A stretch of 7,208 nucleotides of DNA from Bryobacterales bacterium (GTDB taxonomy: Bacteria; Acidobacteriota; Terriglobia; Bryobacterales; Bryobacteraceae). Of this stretch, positions 5,626 to 7,208 are shown piece by piece (within the stretch, counting starts at the first letter, position 1; each line of letters begins with the position of its first letter). The position numbers were made by a program, and so were the translations under genes. The notes beneath the pieces are model-generated. The model ran no database searches. It had not been told where the DNA came from and was given only the letters and a program-made list of their open reading frames with translations. Location: positions 268-7,475 of the forward strand of contig PKYZ01000141.1 of NCBI GenBank assembly GCA_003132865.1, in the 5' to 3' direction.

Positions 5626-7004
5626 TCCGGGGTGGCCAACGCCACCGACACGGCATACGCCACCTGGGGCTTCACAATGTCGGAGTGGCCTGAAATGAAC
5701 GCGTCGGCGAGCAGGTTGTAAGGCGTGCTGGAGGTCGCACCGGCCGCGAACGGGTAGCCGCCGCCCACATCCAGCAAGGTTCCCACTACGCGCTCCGGTG
5801 TGGTGTTCTGGTTCTGCGCGCCGTTGCTTCCCATCCCTCCGTAGATATCATTTTCATCGCCCAACGCGGCCGCGGTTTGTCCGGCAATGCGCGAGGCGAT
5901 GGGATAGGCGACTCCCACGGCCTTGTCGTTGCGGGTGTGGGTGATCAGGATCGGCCCGCGCACCTTTTTGTTCGCCACCACCTGCCGGAAGGCGCCGTCA
6001 TTCACGCCATCGAACTGGGTCGCAAAGCCGTTGTGAGAGAAAGCGCCCTGCAACAGGGTCATGGTGTTGGGACGCAGCGGGTCGCCGCCCGGCAGCGCGT
6101 TAACGGCCGAGGTGACCAAACGGCAGCCGAAGCTGTGGCCGACCAGGTGCAACCTCAGGCCGGGTCGTGCGCCGCGAACAGCCTGGATCAGCGGCGCGAC
6201 ACCCTTCACTCCCACGTCGCCGGCGCGCGCCTTCATCAGGTAGTACGTCGTGAAATTCAGGAAGTGAAGCAGGGACGCTTGCACGCCACCCAGCACGTCG
6301 CGAAAGCTGGCGGCGCCGCCCAGTCCGCTCGCCGAACCGCTGGCAAACGGATCGACGGAGGAGGCGTTAGCTCCCTGGGGCAGGTTCGGCGGTGGATTCA
6401 GGGTGCGCGAGAGATTCGCCAGCAGCAGTTCCGGCGTCATGGCGAAGAACCGGTCGGAGGCGTCCTCGGCATCGGCGCTATCCCGCGGCAGGAGTTCGCG
6501 GATGCTGGTCACTACGTCGCTGCGGACACCCGGATCGTCCGCCCAGTCGTCAACCGATTGCATCACGCGATCGAGCTTGCTCTGGGCCGCGTTGTCGGGC
6601 GCTTCCATCGGCCAGCCCTTGGCCTGGATCAGGTCCGCCAGACTGCCGACCCGCGCGCGCAACTGATCTTCAGTCACGGCATCATTTAACGATGCGGCGC
6701 CGCCCGGGATCAAGTCGGCCTCATCAAACTCCTTGGAGGGCCACAGCACGCCGCAGATGGCAAAAGTCCGGCCCTTGAGCGGGGCGGCGGCCGCAATCTG
6801 CGCGGCCAATTGCGTGGACAGCCCGCTATAGAGGCTCTTCGCGTCGTCCATGTTGTTGTTCCAGCCGTGCGACATCACAAACAGATCGGTCACACCGGCC
6901 TGGATGCCGTGCATGAGCGCGTCGGAATCCGACTGCTGAAACAGGACGCCGTCTTTCGTGAATTGGACCGGAAAAAACGGAAAAGGAAAAGAAAAGCCGC
7001 TCAT
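5616..7004 (-). CDS. Alpha/beta-hydrolase fold protein with Ser-Asp-His triad
   Basis: This 462-residue protein has the marks of a serine hydrolase (esterase/lipase type). The oxyanion-side strand is LFVMSHGWNNN, with H46-G47. The nucleophile elbow is LVGHSFGCRLV, with Ser291. A likely acid is D360 in THTRNDKAVG, and a likely base is H440 in ISGHSDIVKP. About 240 residues separate the HGW strand from the elbow, much more than in a minimal hydrolase. This insert includes helical parts and a flexible Asn/Pro/Gly/Ser/Ala stretch (203-233), so a lid or extra domain is likely. There is no signal peptide; the Phe/Pro-rich start (SGFSFPFPFFPVQF) is unusual. I chose the ATG at 7004, which has GAGGTG (7012-7007) in front, over a TTG at 7016 that overlaps the protease gene. 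The protease stop lies only 8 nt upstream, so the two genes probably form one operon. Substrate unknown; HGWNNN-type hydrolases are largely uncharacterised. Confidence 0.85.
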   Translation of the reverse strand: MSGFSFPFPFFPVQFTKDGVLFQQSDSDALMHGIQAGVTDLFVMSHGWNNNMDDAKSLYSGLSTQLAAQIAAAAPLKGRTFAICGVLWPSKEFDEADLIPGGAASLNDAVTEDQLRARVGSLADLIQAKGWPMEAPDNAAQSKLDRVMQSVDDWADDPGVRSDVVTSIRELLPRDSADAEDASDRFFAMTPELLLANLSRTLNPPPNLPQGANASSVDPFASGSASGLGGAASFRDVLGGVQASLLHFLNFTTYYLMKARAGDVGVKGVAPLIQAVRGARPGLRLHLVGHSFGCRLVTSAVNALPGGDPLRPNTMTLLQGAFSHNGFATQFDGVNDGAFRQVVANKKVRGPILITHTRNDKAVGVAYPIASRIAGQTAAALGDENDIYGGMGSNGAQNQNTTPERVVGTLLDVGGGYPFAAGATSSTPYNLLADAFISGHSDIVKPQVAYAVSVALATPDAA

Positions 7005-7006
7005 AG

Positions 7007-7012
7007 CACCTC
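7007..7012 (-). promoter_or_regulatory. Ribosome binding site deciding the hydrolase start
   Basis: GAGGTG directly follows the protease TGA (7015-7013) and ends 2 nt before the ATG at 7004. It supports that ATG over the in-frame TTG at 7016 and points to coupled translation of the two genes. Confidence 0.6.
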
Positions 7013-7208
7013 TCAAATGGCTTGAATTGTACGCAGCATGTCCACCAAGCCGCGCCCCTGAGCCGCGCCATCCCGGCCCAAGTCGATGGCGTTTTCCATC
7101 AGCAACTTCTTGATTTCCTGCGGCCGTCCGACAAATTCGGCTCTCACCGAGAGGAGCCCCGCGATAACGCCGGAAACGTGGGGCGTGGCCTGGCTGGTTC
7201 CACTGCGC
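7013..7208 (-). CDS. Subtilisin-family (S8) serine peptidase, C-terminal end only
   Basis: Sixty-five codons enter from the window edge and end at TGA (7015-7013). They begin R-S-GTSQATPHVSGVIAG, the catalytic-serine motif of subtilases (G-T-S-x-A-x-P-H-V), so the serine is present; Gln replaces the commoner Met after it. The rest (SVRAEFVGRPQEIKKLLMEN, then AIDLGRDGAAQGRGLVDMLR) is the usual closing helix pair, in which GRG-L-V-D corresponds to the common G-x-G-x-x-D/N segment. The chain stops soon after the catalytic domain, so there is no C-terminal accessory domain. The Asp and His active-site motifs and any signal peptide lie outside the window. It is followed closely by the alpha/beta hydrolase gene. 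Confidence 0.92.
   Translation of the reverse strand, partial: RSGTSQATPHVSGVIAGLLSVRAEFVGRPQEIKKLLMENAIDLGRDGAAQGRGLVDMLRTIQAI

Noticed and set aside
5877..6689. 270-codon plus-strand open frame
   Set aside because: Antisense shadow of the alpha/beta hydrolase, whose motifs and ribosome binding site are clear.
7005..7016. TTG start extending the hydrolase by 4 residues
   Set aside because: It overlaps the protease stop; the ATG at 7004 has GAGGTG in front.
1..7208. CRISPR array, insertion sequence or tRNA/rRNA gene
   Set aside because: I saw no regularly spaced repeats, transposase motifs, paired inverted ends or RNA gene signatures on either strand.

Overview
The window most likely comes from an Acidobacteriota genome, possibly a Solibacter/Bryobacter-like soil lineage. 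The main evidence is a long permease of the ADOP type (acidobacterial duplicated orphan permease). This family has two FtsX/MacB-like halves, no ABC ATPase partner, and is known from large paralogous sets in that phylum. All genes I can support lie on the minus strand, so transcription runs from high to low coordinates.

Read in transcription order, the layout is as follows. (1) 7208-7013 is the C-terminal end of a subtilisin-family (S8) protease. (2) 7004-5616 is a Ser/Asp/His alpha/beta hydrolase whose ribosome binding site abuts the protease stop codon; it ends in an intrinsic terminator that contains its own stop codon. (3) A gap of about 160 bp follows, with a perfect 14-bp palindrome. 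(4) Then comes a tight three-gene unit: a phosphoesterase of the phospholipase C/AcpA superfamily (5455-4220), an unrecognised 96-residue protein (4208-3918), and a secreted outer-membrane beta-barrel resembling Omp85/BamA without POTRA domains (3911-2454). (5) A 173-bp stretch has no gene. (6) 2280-2171 is the orphaned last 35 codons of an ADOP permease. (7) A second, intact ADOP permease runs from 2167 out of the window at position 1.

The three-gene unit looks acquired. Lines counted by hand in it are about 50-55% G+C, against roughly 67-72% in lines counted in the ADOP and hydrolase genes. Its downstream side ends where an ADOP gene has lost everything but its tail, while its upstream side begins just after a terminator. 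The simplest reading is that a phosphoesterase/small protein/barrel cassette was inserted into, or replaced, most of the first gene of a tandem ADOP pair.

The most interesting candidate system is that cassette: a signal-less lipid-type phosphoesterase co-transcribed with a POTRA-less Omp85-like barrel and a small helical protein. The organisation recalls type Vd (patatin-barrel) secretion split into separate genes, but that functional link is inference only. The protease and hydrolase form a separate, translationally close pair.
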